A stretch of 64,000 nucleotides of DNA, from assembly GCA_030407085.1 (NCBI GenBank), contig CM059584.1, positions 129,307,501 to 129,371,500 of the forward strand, written 5' to 3'. The stretch is from Trichopria drosophilae (lineage: Eukaryota; Arthropoda; Insecta; Hymenoptera; Diapriidae). A model generated the notes under the pieces. The model ran no database searches. It was not told the origin of the DNA and saw only the letters and a list, made by a program, of their open reading frames with translations. Made by a program: the position numbers and the translations under genes. Shown here in pieces: positions 46,901 to 60,079 of the stretch (positions are counted from its first letter, which is position 1; each line of letters opens with the position of its first letter).

Positions 46901-47576
46901 TTTGCGCGGCCGTTACAAAAATGGATTTCCATTTTAAGTACAATTTGTGATTGTTGTTATTTAAAAATACACCCTTTTATGGACCCTGTAACTTTCTACG
47001 GTGCTCCCGACCATTTTTTCCGATTATTTTTCGCGACTGGATTTCAGCCAATCAGAGCTCGATATTCAAAGGGTTCTATGGTCATTTGTTTAAAATTATA
47101 CTGGAAATTCCACGGCAGCTCCTGGAAATTGCATTCAAAAATTGCACACTGCTACTCATTTGTTAAAACTTCTAAATTCATATTGTATTCGCCTCTCCTT
47201 TCTGCTGAGCTGTAACCTCAAATACCGGTCACAAAAAATAATTCGGCGAATACGCCTCGACCTTCACAATTAATCGCAATATTTCCCTCTAATTTTCCTG
47301 CGAACAAATAAAACCTGCAAAACTTGACATAATCACTTGTTTGCAACAAACCTATCGGGAAATATTCCGATAATTTTGAAGGTCTTGGGATATTACAACT
47401 GATAATTTGGAATTTTTGGTTTCGTAGGTTTCTATGCAGTTCATATGTATAAAATAATTTATTTAACTTTAATGATAGTTTATTCACATTTCTGGTAACA
47501 GCATTAGATGCTGCAGATTTTGAAGATTTCGCCTTATATTGCCAACAAGTAAAAGTTAAATTTGGTGTTTTATTAA

Positions 47577-48347
47577 AAAAGGAATTTCGGATAAACTTCC
47601 GAAAACGCCCCCAACCGATTTTAATGTACATTGGTATACTTACGTATTTTGGGGTGTTGATTACAAAACTGATAATGAAAATTGGCGCCAAATTTTACTA
47701 TCATGATGAAAACCTTAAAAAAACACCATAATTTATGGTTTATTGCAATATCTCATAGAATCATCAACATTTCGAAAAATTCTTTGAATAAAAGTTGTAG
47801 ATGTGATCAAAATACACATTTTATGTTGTATGCAGTTTCCCGCCAAAATCGATAGTTTTTGAGAAAAATCGAAAAACATCAAGAAACGACCAATTACCAA
47901 CTAACAATACCTAAAAGCACATGGGTGCCCTAAAACTAACCTAAGCCAACTTGTCAGAACGCTGCCTATCCCTAACAATGCCCAAAAGCATATGCGTGCC
48001 GCTACGTGGAATTCATGTTATAATTGATCGTTTTCATGGTGTTTTGCAGTTTTTTCGATGTTTCTAAAAAAATATCGATTTTGGCGGGAAAATGCAATAC
48101 AAAATGTGTATTTTGATCATTTCTACAACTTTTATTAGAAGAATTTTACGAAATTTTGAGTATTTTACGCGGTACTTGCGAAAAACTATGAAGTATGGTG
48201 TATTTTTTTTAATGGTTTTTACCATGAAAATAATTTTGCGCCAATTTTCATTATCAGTTTCGTAATCAGCAATCCGAAATACGTAAGTATACTAATCAAC
48301 ATCAAAATCGGTTGGGGGGCGTTGTCGGAAGTAGACCCGGAATTTTA
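47577..48347. repeat. Foldback, ~770 bp
   Basis: The left arm (GCCCCCAACCGATTTTAATG, GGTATACTTACGTATTTTGG, GATAATGAAAATTGGCGCC) is matched inversely at 48200-48347 (GGCGTTGTCGGAAG, CAAAATCGGTTGGGG, AAATACGTAAGTATAC). The loop near 47890-48010 has a direct repeat of CCTAAAAGCACATGGGTGCC and its variant. Confidence 0.75.
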
Positions 48348-48691
48348 ATCTAACAATTACCATTACATTTATTTTTGGATATCCTTCAATACGAATATAA
48401 AATACGTTTTTCTAAATTCAAAATGGTGGCTCCATTATGAAGAGCGGGACATGTGAAACGCTTTACGTGGAACAAAAATTCCTCGTTTTCTTATCTTTTT
48501 GTTTTTATTTGCTTCTTTTTAGTTGGTGATCTATGATTGTATATTTTTGAAGTAAAGCAATCGGGCACACTGTCTGACAGGTTAGAAGGTGGCCAGAAAC
48601 CGTTATCACAGTGAAAATCGTATCTCAAAAATTGCGTGTTTTTCAATATTTTTCAGGGAAAATGTATTAAACGTAATTTTTCGAAAATTGT

Positions 48692-49063
48692 GGGTGCACC
48701 TCAAAAACTCGACAAAGCACAAAACAGACGTTAAAAAAAACAATGGAAACCCCGAGATTTCAAAATACAGACACCTCCCAATGGTGCCATCACTACAAAA
48801 AAAAAATCATCTCAGGTCGCCGCCGTCGTTGAGGTCTCGCTGGAAAAAGTCATTTCAAGGTCAAATATGTTTAATTTCGTAGGTCAATTGAAGGTCAAAT
48901 CAGATGGACCTCCGCATTATTTATTAAGACACTTCAAAAGCACATCTAGAAGTAAATAATTAATTACATTTTCCGAATATGTACATTTTTAAATGTCTGG
49001 GTTCTGAATGTCGGGTTTCTGATGTGTCTGTTTTGTGCTTTGCCGGGTTTTTGAGGTGCACCC
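48692..49063. mobile_element. GGGTGC-family foldback element, copy 2, 372 bp
   Basis: The ends GGGTGCACCTCAAAAACTCG and CGGGTTTTTGAGGTGCACCC are mirrored, and AAAATTGT lies outside both (48684-48691 and 49064-49071). The arms carry CACAAAACAGAC units as in the copy at 7364-7807. The interior (CGCCGCCGTCGTTGAGG, AAGTCATTTCAAGGTC) differs from that copy. Confidence 0.85.
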
Positions 49064-49590
49064 AAAATTGTGAACGGATGGTCGTTAAAAGTTTAATATC
49101 TGAAGATGGAATAGCAACTATAATATTTTTCTTCGTGTGGTCACCTCCAGTTTTTATTTTTCATAGAGGGCCATACATAACCAGAAGTTGACATTTTTTG
49201 ACACACAACCCCGTTTCCAGCGCGTAGTTAGTTTTATAATTGTTATGAATACTTTTTACACGAACCGCAGTTCCTGACTAATTCGCACTTAAATTAGATC
49301 CTTAAGGTAAAAATCATGCGTGATTAGTTTTCTGAAAACCGAAATATGTCCAATTACACTGTAATTTCAGTTATGCTTGTAGTGTGCTGTGAAACGAAAA
49401 CAATCGATAAATTGTAACAAATCAGAGAGTTTTTCTTCAAAAGAAACCCTACAGAGAACATTTTCTTCAAAAACATTGTTTCCCTGAAACTCCCCTTTCC
49501 CTTCAACTATCAATTTCTTGTTAACAACATTTCTCCCCTTCATGCTCCCCTAAAAGTGCAAATATCACGGCTGTAGATATTTTATGTGAA
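49064..49590. other. No gene recognised
   Basis: Mixed AT-rich DNA leading into the GC-rich island. There is a pyrimidine-rich stretch at 49440-49550 (TCCCCTTTCCCTTC). Confidence 0.4.
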
Positions 49591-50237
49591 ACCTGGCAAA
49601 ATTGGAAATCAAAACCGACCGCAATCTGGCAACCAAAGTATTTCGTGGATGTACCTCTCAATATTCTCACGTCCACTTCTCACTGACCTTTCACCTCGCC
49701 TTATCGACCGAATCTTCCCACACCTGAAAACAGTATCGAGTTTATCGCCTCCCTCGATCAGTGTGTGCGCCCGTCAAGATTGCTAAAATCACTTTTTTTA
49801 ATATGACCCCCCCCCCCTCCCCAAATAAAACAAATCACGCCGCCGACCAGCAGCTGACGTGGTTAAATAAAGCGCACGGGGCGCGATATATGCACGGGCG
49901 GGCACGTTCAAGTGTTTATGTATATTTACGCCGAAAGGATCGAGGATTCTCGCGCTAACACGAGGGGTCGTGAAGAGCAGGTAGAGGGTGACACACTCGC
50001 GTGTGCAAAAGCTCCCGAGGACGTAACATACAGGGGTGGTTTTCGATACGAATATAGAGGGGGAAGGGGGGCTACGAGGAGGGTTTCGAAAGAGAGGGGT
50101 CCGATTGGCCCGGCATATAGGGAGAGCACAGGCTACAGAGAAGAACCAGGACGACGTGACACGGTATATATATATATACGTAGGGCTCGAGGGGTTGAAG
50201 GGGCGAAAATTCAACGTAACAACGCCAAAGGAGTCGT

Positions 50238-50270
50238 GGTGGGGGCCCAAGGGGGGATGGGGGCAGGAGG
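50238..50270 (+). other. Potential G-quadruplex sequence
   Basis: On the plus strand, runs of five, six and five G separated by CCCAA and AT, with a flanking GG pair either side, could form a G-quadruplex. Confidence 0.5.
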
Positions 50271-50306
50271 TGGAAAAGAGGGACTAAGACAGGAAAGGGG
50301 ACGAGG

Positions 50307-50350
50307 CCAATCAGAGTGTGCGGACTTCGAGGGTGTCGTTGCTTGGCAAC
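50307..50350. promoter_or_regulatory. CCAAT box followed by an RFX-type X-box
   Basis: CCAATCAG (50307-50314) is 23 bases before GTTGCTTGGCAAC (50338-50350). The latter fits the X-box consensus RYYVYY-N1-RRHRAC at every position. RFX X-boxes control cilia genes in insects and worms (established knowledge). No adjacent gene has been identified, so the role is inferred. Confidence 0.45.
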
Positions 50351-50660
50351 ACACCCAACACCCAAGGGGAGAGTTTTCTCCCTCGGGTTTCCTCATACCC
50401 GAGAATACAGTCAGCTTCGAAAGTTATCGCACCTATATACGAGGTATATTTATATATATATATACACTTTGCAAAGAACGAGCGACTTTCATTATGACGC
50501 TTGCGAAAGCTCTTCATTGCGATAGTTAATGCGCCTCCAAGAAAGGAAGAGGCCGATGGAATTAAGAAAGCCAGAGGCTCATGGGGGATGGGGCGAAATG
50601 ACCCATTTCGATGGGATGAGTTATTTGACGATTCGAAGGGGTAAGGAAAAATTTAAAAGA

Positions 50661-52200
50661 TATTTCGTCAGATAAGTTTAACGATTCTTACCGTCGCCAA
50701 AATGGAAAGTTCGAAACACGGAAAATTAAACGATTATACTTATTATTCTTAGTTAATTTTTCTAGTTGTTCGCGAGGTGCAAGTAAGTCTATAATTCGAC
50801 CTAATTTGCAATCATTTAGTGATAAATTAAATAAAAAGTATCTTACTTTTCAGTTAGTGATTCCAACTATTTTATCTGTGTTGATGGTTTGTTTCTATAC
50901 TTGAAAAATGTAATACATTTAATTAAATATTTGCGTGATGTTAAAACGACAAAATTTGTCGCCGGTTTTCATCATCCTTAAGTTTATGGAATAAAATAAT
51001 TCTTGTATCTTGTCTTCTATTTTGATGAATATGCAGATTACTTTTGAGGAAGTTGAATACAAATCTACTATTAAATTTTAGAAATTCAAAATGGCGGACC
51101 CAATACGACTTCGAAAACCGCTATGTTCAAAATTCCAGACAATTTGGATTCGCCATTTTCAATTTCGAAAATTTATTAAAGGAACCGCAAATAACAAAAA
51201 ACCCCATTTTGTAATTTAAATTGTAATATTCAGCAACTTGTAGTAAAACTCATTATGCCACAAGATAAAAGTCGCAGTTTATTGAAAAAGTTTTCGTTTT
51301 TTCCGGGGTTTTTGTTTCATTTAATCAGCCATATTTAAAAAATGAAAATGGATATCGAAAAATGGACTTCAGATTCCAGAAAAGTATACCCACAAACTAT
51401 AGAAATCTTACATTTCATAACAATATCTCAAGGATATCCATAAATTTATGGGGGATGAAAACCGGTGACAAATTTTGTCGTTTTGGTATTGCAAAACACA
51501 TATCTGCTACACGAGTTTTAAAGTTTCAAAAATCGAATAAAAAATTGGAAATGTTAGCTAACCCTAGCCAAAATAGACATTATGGAATTTTGGGTCGGAA
51601 ACACGATTCTGATATAAAATTGTTAAAATTAACAGTGGTAGATTTAATATGGTGGATCCAAAATTAGAAATGTTAGCAAATCCTCACGTAAAATAGTTAT
51701 GGAGGATTTGATACGTTCGCTGAATGCAGAACTGGTCTAAAATTTTTAAAATTCAAAATGAGAAATCCCACAAGATTGATATAAAATTCAAAATGTTTAA
51801 AAATCCTCGCAAAGATATTTGTTGAAGAGTTCAGTGTATCGAATACGAATCTAATATTTAGAATTTCTAAATTCAAAATGTATTCAATGTGTCAAATCCG
51901 GTTTCAAATTTATATAATTTAATATATTGCATTAATGATGAAAAGGGGTTATGAGTCCCGATAACGTTATGCCACGTACGTTTTTTAGAGGTTAATTACG
52001 AAACTAGCATTCTATTGTCACCAAATACTGCAACCTCGAAAACTATCGAGTAGATGTTTTTGTAAGGATTTGCAAACGTTTGCAATTTTTGCTCCGCCAT
52101 ATTGATTCCGCTCTTTTGAATTTTAAAAATCTGATACCAGGCTCGTGTTCAGCGATCGCAAAAACAATATATAATACAATTTTTAACTATTAGCCTAATG
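50661..52200. other. AT-rich DNA with fragments of the CAAAATGGCGGATCC family
   Basis: Fragments are visible at about 51085-51190, 51640-51660 and 52080-52150 (TTCAAAATGGCGGACCCAAT, GCCATATTGATTCCG). The 101-codon frame at 51362 overlaps such fragments and is not credible. Confidence 0.5.
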
Positions 52201-55200
52201 GGCTACTTGTGCCAAAAATGAAAAATTCAGAAAAATATATGCATTACGTGCATTAGATGCATTAGATCCCCCTATTTTAAATCTAAATTATTTTAAAAAT
52301 GTTTTGATAATAATAAGTTAATAAAACTCTAAAAATAAATTCATACAATTGGGCATCTTCAGAGACGCTTGTAATTCGTGGTGACGTTATTATTCGTTCG
52401 ACACAAATTTCATTTTGTTCGTTTGTTCTTGGTCACTCTTGAACGAAATTGTGCGCTTCTAAATTAGAAAAGTTTTATGATTAATGCCGTGAATTATATT
52501 GATGACAATCACAACCATTTCTGAATATGACAATATTTTCAAATTTCAATAATTTATTTTGATAATTTATCGGTATAAAAAAAATTGTTTTTTCTGGATT
52601 TTTCATTTTTCATGCAAGTAATCTATTGCGTGACTCAAATTGTAAATTGATAGCGAAAAGTAGGATTAGCCGGAACAAACTGAAATTTTGAATAAATAAG
52701 GAACCTCGTAACATTATAAAATGATGGTTAATTTTTAAAATATGTTATTTTGACAACTATTTTGCAAGAGGCACATGACATGCGTAACATTTTGTACCAG
52801 CGATACAAACATTGGGTTCTTGTTTTTCACTTCTCTTAGAGATTTTGGTGGTTTTTAAACTATACATTTTTTATTGCACAAATATCTAAAATCTTACTGT
52901 GTAAAAGTATCACTCAGACCACTGTCAGTTTATGTGGTTCTATTGGTACTTTGAAACAGGCATTTCACTTTTATTACCCAGTGAGTTTTCAGAGTTTTCA
53001 TTTTTAAAGATTTAAAGCGAAAATCAAGGAATTTTGCGTATTATAAAATATGCTTCTAAAGAATCCCTTGTTACATAATCCCTTATGTTTCCATTTTTAA
53101 TAATTTGATGGGAAATCGTAACACAAAGTTTAAAAAGTTAATAAGTATTGATTTTTGTATTTAGTTTTAATTGAATTAATTTTTTTACCTACTTCTTACA
53201 ATTTTAAGGGGTCTACCCTAATTAGAACTTTCAATAACAGATAGTTTTTCAAAAATTTTTAAACAGTTTTGTAATATAAATATTGATATAAAAGATGTTA
53301 CACTGTATTAATATACTATCGAAATACATAAAAAAATGGTTGCTGTACAATTTAGTAAGTTTTTATACAGGAAAATGATAGTTAAAACAAAAGTCCTAAA
53401 AAAAGGTGTGACCGCGCTGTTGATGAAATCTCTGAGATGGATGGTCTATTATTTTTTCTGACTATGAACAAAATAGAAACGCATTATTAAAACTTGGCAT
53501 TCTCATGCAGAATAATAAAAGAATATCAAATATAAAATAAGATACAAGAAAGGAAAATTTAATCAACGTTTAATAAGTAAAAATACATTGGAAATTTGAC
53601 TACCGACATAAGTGAATTGATCTGATTTTTAATAACAATTCGGTATAAATTTATAAGAAATGTATTCGTAATTAAGCAGTATATTGTACTTTTAACTTTT
53701 ATATGGTTTGAAAATGTTTAAAATTAAATAACAGTTTTTATGAAGTTCAAACTTTTCTAAATTGACTCTCAAAAAACACTGCACAACCATCCATGTAACA
53801 AATGTTGAAGCATTTTCAGATATATAAGTAAACAACTCTGATAGTTTGAAAACAAGTGAAGTATTGAAAATCACGTCAATTGTACTTTATATTTCCAACT
53901 GTTATTTTGCGACGATATAAATAACTATAAAATAATAGTTCCTTATATTTATTTGGTACTTTTAAAATTAATAATTTATTCAAGTTTATGAAATTGTTTA
54001 ATTCAAGGTTAGAATCCTTTTCGACAGTAAATCAACATTTCCCTCAACGTAATGTTAAATTCACAAATAATTATTCCGTATATGAAAGTATACTTTACAT
54101 CCTGTGGAAATATTTATGAATTATATAAAGGGAAATGTGTCATGTCGAATCTATCTGAATTCCCTTTGCCTTCTGAATTTCACTTTCTTGCTGTGGATAC
54201 TTTACATGCTATAATAGAGATAAGATAGATAACCGCCATATACTTCTTGCATAATAGTACATTAAGTACCTAGAGTTAATCTACAAAAATGGTCAAGTTC
54301 CATTAGAAATATTAAGATTTTGCTTTTTTTACATCTGGAAGGCCTGAGACAGGACAACATTATGACAAAGCGCAGGCAAATTTTTTCTTTTGAAAGACAC
54401 AAAAGCCTAAGTGACTGGATTTCTAAATCTCAGTCTTTATCCAATTCTTACCGATTCAGATTATGCACATGGATACTGTTTCCCCGTCGGTTTCTTTGTC
54501 TGGATTTCAAATTCACAGGTGTTGAGAGATGCATTGTAGGCAAACTTGCCGAAAATACTGAATATATTTTCTTTTAGGTTGTGTGGAATAACAAAGTTTC
54601 TTATTTTATTTTATTTTTACAAAATACGTGAGCTGAGCCCTTTTGAAGTACAACAAATGGCGTACAATGAAAAACTACAAATGTAACTTTAAAAATGCAA
54701 TCATTTTTGTCAAAAAATATTTTCCCGAAGACATATTTAAAACAATATAACAAAATTGTTATACGATGCGTTGACGATGAGTTCACATCAATTACATGAA
54801 ATAGCAAGTAAACTTTACATCGCATGCGTATAATTCTTGTTACAAAGTTATTATTATTTATTCTTGTTTCAATTTACGCATATGTACTGTAGTCGTCACT
54901 AAGATATTAAAGCATAATATTATAAGCACGCGTTGTTAAGATGATATTTTATGTACTTAAATACGGAATCGAGATGTGGACGTTTCCTTTTCTGGCTTAA
55001 TATTTACACTTGATTCGAAATGGAATCTAGTAAAATCCATACAGATTAAGGTCAAAAGTAAAAAATCTGCATTTTCAGCATTATTTTAACCATTAGATAA
55101 CGAAATTGCGGGGTGAAATAAATATAAAGTTGGGCTTAAATGAAAGTTCAAAGTTTTCGATTATTGCTTAAACTTTTCGACTCCATACTGAGTAATCGCT

Positions 55201-56880
55201 GCCAAGAGTAAGATAACTTTATTTTGCAAACTATTAAATAGCTGGGATTGCAAGAACTTCAGAAATACTTCTCCGTGATCTCATTTTTTTATAAGTCACT
55301 GGTCACTAATAATTTGGAGCAGGATATAAATATTGCATTTACAATTTTTTAACTACATATTTACCCGCTACTAGAAATATTTATCACATCGCATTTGTCA
55401 TATGATTAAAAAAGTACCCACAATTCGATGTTTTTACACTTCAACCTCGACATCAATTGTACAGCTTAGATCAAATTTTTTTCTTATTTTCATTAAAAAA
55501 AAAATATTTTTTTGTTGTAGTGTCTGCTATTTTATTAATCGATGGATGCCCCGAAAGTATATTCAAATAATTGGTTATAAATGAGAAAGTATAATATTTG
55601 TTTATTTGTTGAGGCATTTCGAATATTAATCCAAAAACGGACCCAATATGTTTTTGGATTTGCCGATATCAATCTCGTGTCTTATACGAAATCGTATCTT
55701 GTTTTCCAGGTTTGTAGTTTGAAGAATATTAAGATTTCGACTTTATAACGTTCCGTTGATGTTGATACGGTGATGACTTCAACATCATAATAAATTTACA
55801 AAGTAACAGCAAATTAATGACTTTTAAAGAAATTTACAAATATTTTATTTATAAATGTAGAAATCTGTAATCAAAACTTTTATTTTTCTAACTTTTATTT
55901 CGAATTCAGTAGCAAACTTTTTCATACAAAATTATCACACTGTACGATATAAAATTACCTTAGGAAGTTATTGCAGTACGCCGCTAGGTGGTAATTTATT
56001 CGCACCTACCGACTTTCTCGAAAGTGATTCCAGATAACAAACTATGCCAGGATTTTTGGATTCGACATTTTCAGTTTTACAAATTTTCCACTACAATCCG
56101 GCCCTCATGGGTTTAAAACAAAATGAAAGTACCAAATTGCAAATATCAATTGAAAATGAAAACATTCTTAAAATGACTATAAAATAATCAGGGAAGTACC
56201 AAAAAATTAAAACAGATAGTTTGAATTAATATAATAAATTTGATCGATTTTTAAAAGCTTTGTAACATTCCGTATTCAAATGGAGTGCAAATGAAGAGGG
56301 TGGCAAAGATGACGCTGCAAGCACGATCAGCAAAGATAGTTATTAATTTTAAAGTTATTTTTAACATTTCCAACCCAGATTTATTCCAAATTTCTTTCAG
56401 AAATTAATATTTTTGTATGATTCGGTCAAGATTTTTGGAGCTTGTGTACTGCTTGCAATAATCACTATTATGTGGCTTCGTATTATGAAATGCTGGTAAA
56501 ATTATTTCTTTATGTCTTGTCTCAAGTTCAAATAACCAAATGTCCATATTACCAAAATTGGAGGAATATAATTATCTGCATTTTGATCATATAAAAGTAA
56601 TATTTCTCTTATTTTAGGTATGTAATTTTAAACAGAAAGATATGGTTAGTTGTTTTTACTAGCAATGCGTTCTGATGTTAATAATTTACTATCCAGCAAA
56701 CATTTGAAAACGTTGTTGCTAGATGCTAGAACCAGCTCATGTGGTATCCGCAACATGAAACGTGATCTGCGTTGTTATTCCGCTTAATGTCGCTTACGAC
56801 TTTTCTGATGGACTACATCACATCCTATTAGCAAGTAGTTACTTTACCATGCAGATACAATGAATCATCTATATATTTTA
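52201..56880. other. Long AT-rich stretch, no gene or clear repeat recognised
   Basis: No splice-linked coding frames, RNA gene or clean inverted repeat were seen on either strand. It is the longest featureless part of the window and could be intron of an unrecognised gene. Confidence 0.4.
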
Positions 56881-56887
56881 TTGTCTG

Positions 56888-56904
56888 AACCTAACCTAAC
56901 CTAA
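56888..56904. repeat. Interstitial telomere-like tract (TTAGG)3
   Basis: AACCTAACCTAACCTAA is 3.4 units of the insect telomere repeat TTAGG on the complement. It is too short to be a real telomere and could be chance or a repair scar. Confidence 0.4.
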
Positions 56905-56977
56905 TTATTTATATATCTGTGTCGTAATTAACTATCTGATAAAACAAACCTATCTTTTCGTAAGATATCTTATGCAT

Positions 56978-57051
56978 GTGCACTTTTAGTGCACTATATA
57001 ACACAAAATAAAAAGGGTTATCGGATCTAGATCCGAGCACTAAAAGTGCAC
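56978..57051. repeat. Palindromic module
   Basis: GTGCACTTTTAGTGCAC at the left is mirrored by GAGCACTAAAAGTGCAC at the right, with the perfect palindrome CGGATCTAGATCCG (57022-57035) between. The whole block can fold back; the family is not known. Confidence 0.55.
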
Positions 57052-57149
57052 ACTTTTTACTCTAAGGTTCACTCTTAGGAAAAGTGGGTAAGTTGATGTA
57101 AACCAAAACTAACTGCCGCAGATTTTACCTCATTGTATCTCCATCTCAC

Positions 57150-57545
57150 TCTTTTTTCGATTTATCGCTATTCACCGTTGCGTTTGGGAATTGGCGCATG
57201 AATGAACTCGTAGCCTCCAGCCGATACCGGATAAACAAACAATTTATTCGTCGCCATAGAATACGGTAGAAATAGGTCGTTATAGCCAACGAGACAATGG
57301 AAGCGGGGGTCCGGGGGGAGCTTTTCGATTCTATGCCGAATCTCGTTGAGTCTCGTTTCGAGCTTTTCCTACCAAAGACCGGTTCATCCTGGATCTCGTT
57401 AATTAACGCTGGGTTGTCAACGTGCAATTATGTTCACCACGTACCCATTTCTGTTTATCCGATTGGCCACACTACATATGAGCTACAGACGGCGCCTCGC
57501 CGCTCGACAAATCGACCTCCATTTCCAGAATTATAATCAAGAGCT
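57150..57545. other. GC-rich island, unassigned
   Basis: GC and CpG content jump here. Open frames exist on both strands (93 codons minus, 79 plus) without family resemblance. It may be an untranslated first exon or promoter. Confidence 0.3.
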
Positions 57546-58086
57546 TAATTTATTTACGGCGCATAACAGTAATTACTTCTGAAATTGTCGGTGCCTTTAG
57601 ATGGGTAATTTGTTGCGCCAGTTTTCTGCTTCATCTTTTAACGAACTGGTAAATTTGACAAATCCTGTTCAAATGAGTAGTTTCAAGGTGGAAAACAATG
57701 CGGCAGTGTTCTATATGAGCACAAGTGTTATCATGTCCAATTATTTTAAAATAAATTCAACGAAAAAATGGTTGAATATATCATCTCTTTTTGTTTAACA
57801 GAACATAGTTGTACAATTTTTTTTACATACTTCCTAGCGGTTGTAAGGGCCTGTCCAGGCTGCAATTCCTGATCAGGTCATGAGTAGACTACTGTATTCT
57901 TGCAATAATTTTCAAGTCGTTTTCACAGTGATGCGAGGTAAAAATATTTCCTGGATTGTTTATTAGTTATTAACCAGTAGTATAATATAATGATATTAAG
58001 TTGATATTTTGCACCCAACACTTTAAATTTCGTCACATAACGATTTGTTAAGTAAGTACCGACGCAACGTCGCATTTGGGTCACAC
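57546..58086. other. No gene recognised
   Basis: Ordinary AT-rich sequence with a 65-codon open frame (57601-57798) that has no supporting splice or family signal. Confidence 0.4.
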
Positions 58087-59320
58087 ATGTCCAAATACTG
58101 CATTTAACCCATTAACGCCTGAAATGACAATTTTTGTACTTCATTTTCAATCAAATAATTCGTATCAAAATCAAAGTTGAAAACAATTGAGAGGTGCGTA
58201 TCCTACTGTTTTCGAGGTCGCTCTTCAAGATTCCGAGGTCGAAATTGAGTTTCAGCCATCAGGAATTTCAATATGGCGCCGAATATGAAAAAAATTTCCA
58301 AAAAATTGGGAATTTTTTATACTTATCAATTTTTTTCGAGCTATTAGAATATTGGGATTCTATTGAAACTCTGAACAAAGGTGAACAAAATACTTCAATT
58401 TTAAGGAAAAATTTTACTTTTATACCCCACATCATTGTAACGACCTCAAAATGGCGTCAACAATGAAATTGTCTTTAAGAAATTTCTGGACGCTCTAACT
58501 CAAAAACTACGAACTTTAAAAAAAAAATGCCCAGAATGAAAAGTTCTTAAAATTCATCAAGCGATATAGTGGAATTTTTTCAACATTTTTTGATGACATT
58601 TTGAGACATTTTTTTCAAAATTGTAATTTATTTACAAAAAATTCTGAAAAAAATTTAGTGTATTCTCTGATGAATTCTAAGAGTTGTTTGTTCTTTGCAA
58701 TTTTTTCGAAAAGTTGGTAGTTTTCGAGGAAATGAATTTCAAATATTATAGTTTAGGATTTTTTCCCCCCAAAAACTATTAACTTTTGGAAAAAATTGCA
58801 AAGAACAAAAAACTCGTAGAATTCATAACTGAATACACCAAATTTTTTTTCAGAATTTTTCATAAATAAATTATGATTTTGAAAAAAATGTTGAAACAAA
58901 ATTTCTCAAAATGTCATCACAAATATCTGAAAAAATTCCACTATATTTCTCGATTAATTCTAAGAACTTTTCATTCTTAGCATTTTTTTACAACATCATG
59001 TAGTTTTTGAGTTAGAACGTTCAGAAATTTTTCAAAGAAATTTTCATTGTTGACGCCATTTTGAGGTCGTTACAATGATGTGGGGTATAAAAGTAAAATT
59101 TTTCCTTAAAATTGAAGTATTTTGTTCACCTTTGTTCAGAGTTTCAATTGAATCCCAATATTCTAATAGCTCGAAAAAAATTGATAGAAATAAATAAATC
59201 CCACTTTTTTGGCGCCATGTTGAAATTCCTGATGGCTGAAACTCAAGTTCGACCTCGGAATCTTGAAGAGCGACCTCGAAAACAATAGGATATGTACCTT
59301 TCAATTGTTTTCAACTTCGA
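58087..59320. mobile_element. piggyBac-like foldback, copy C
   Basis: The left end is TTAA followed by CCCATTAACGCC. The arms mirror each other: TTTCGAGGTCGCTCTTCAAG and AATATTGGGATTCTATTGAA at the left return inverted at the right (CTTGAAGAGCGACCTCGAAA, CAATTGAATCCCAATATTCT). The right terminal piece is lost after about 59320. The two open frames of 90 and 86 codons are the same sequence read from the two arms. Confidence 0.8.
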
Positions 59321-59599
59321 TCATAAGATCAACACTTTAATAACATTGTTAGTGTCATGCAGATCCAAACTCCAAGCTATCTTTAATCGATCATTTCTTA
59401 AATTTGAGCTTAAACGCCAAAAATTGAACGAAATTAAAAAAAAATAAGTATCTCGTTTGAATAAAACACTTGAAGTGCAATGAATCGCGCTAAAGATAGT
59501 AAACCGTCAATAAATTCCCGTCTATCGACAACGAAAACTTCATTTACCTCCCAGCATTAAAATTAGCAATCAAGGGTACCAATTCGTGAAACTATTTTC

Positions 59600-60010
59600 G
59601 TAAAACCATATATTTGCATTTCATTACCAGCGTTCTGTTTCTCGCGGATAGATGCATACTCTACTACACCTGTGTACGTATGCATATATACGTATGTACA
59701 CTCACCCATGGGAATTTACACGAATGCACAATTTCGCGGGCGCACACTAACATCGTGCGCGGAAATAGCTTGCGGATATCGAGCGAGGTGGTTGGGGGCA
59801 GCAATAATTAACAGTGCAGCCAAAAAGCTGTTGCGGTTCTATCAGCGGCTGTGTATTTCACAAACATTCGTTTGAATCGTTAATTGCGTCGCGCAACATT
59901 GTACACACGTCAATTTTCTTCGACGAGATTGGCGTATATCCTTTCTCGGCATGTAAATCACTTCAAACGCACAGAGGCGCCGCGGCAGATAGTTGACAAA
60001 AATAACTGGA
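59600..60010. other. GC-richer island, unassigned
   Basis: CpG-containing, with GTACGTATGCATATATACGT palindromic AT/CG stretches and TAATTA sites. No convincing exon was found. Regulatory DNA is possible. Confidence 0.3.
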
Positions 60011-60079
60011 ACTTGACATTATTAATGGCATGGATAATTCGTTAAATGAAATGTTTAACTAAATAATGAGATCGATTGA

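Larger units (their letters stand above)
49590..50660. promoter_or_regulatory. GC-rich, G-skewed island, candidate promoter region
   Basis: About 1 kb with much higher GC and CpG than the rest of the window. It holds a C-run (49806-49818), G-rich strings at 50040-50290, a CCAAT box (50307), an X-box-like site (50338) and a TATA-rich tract at about 50445-50465. Open frames occur in most reading frames, which is typical of such composition and does not show coding. Confidence 0.45.

Noticed and set aside
47218..47691. 157-codon minus-strand frame
   Set aside because: Overlaps the foldback at 47577-48347 and has no family signal or splice context.
49912..50529. 205-codon plus-strand frame
   Set aside because: Lies in a G-skewed GC island where most frames are open; Gly/Arg/Glu-rich composition follows the base skew, with no motif or splice support.
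58194..59304. 90- and 86-codon frames with nearly the same peptide (ELLEYWDSIETLNKGEQNTS)
   Set aside because: The two arms of one foldback read from opposite strands; a repeat product also seen at 25593.
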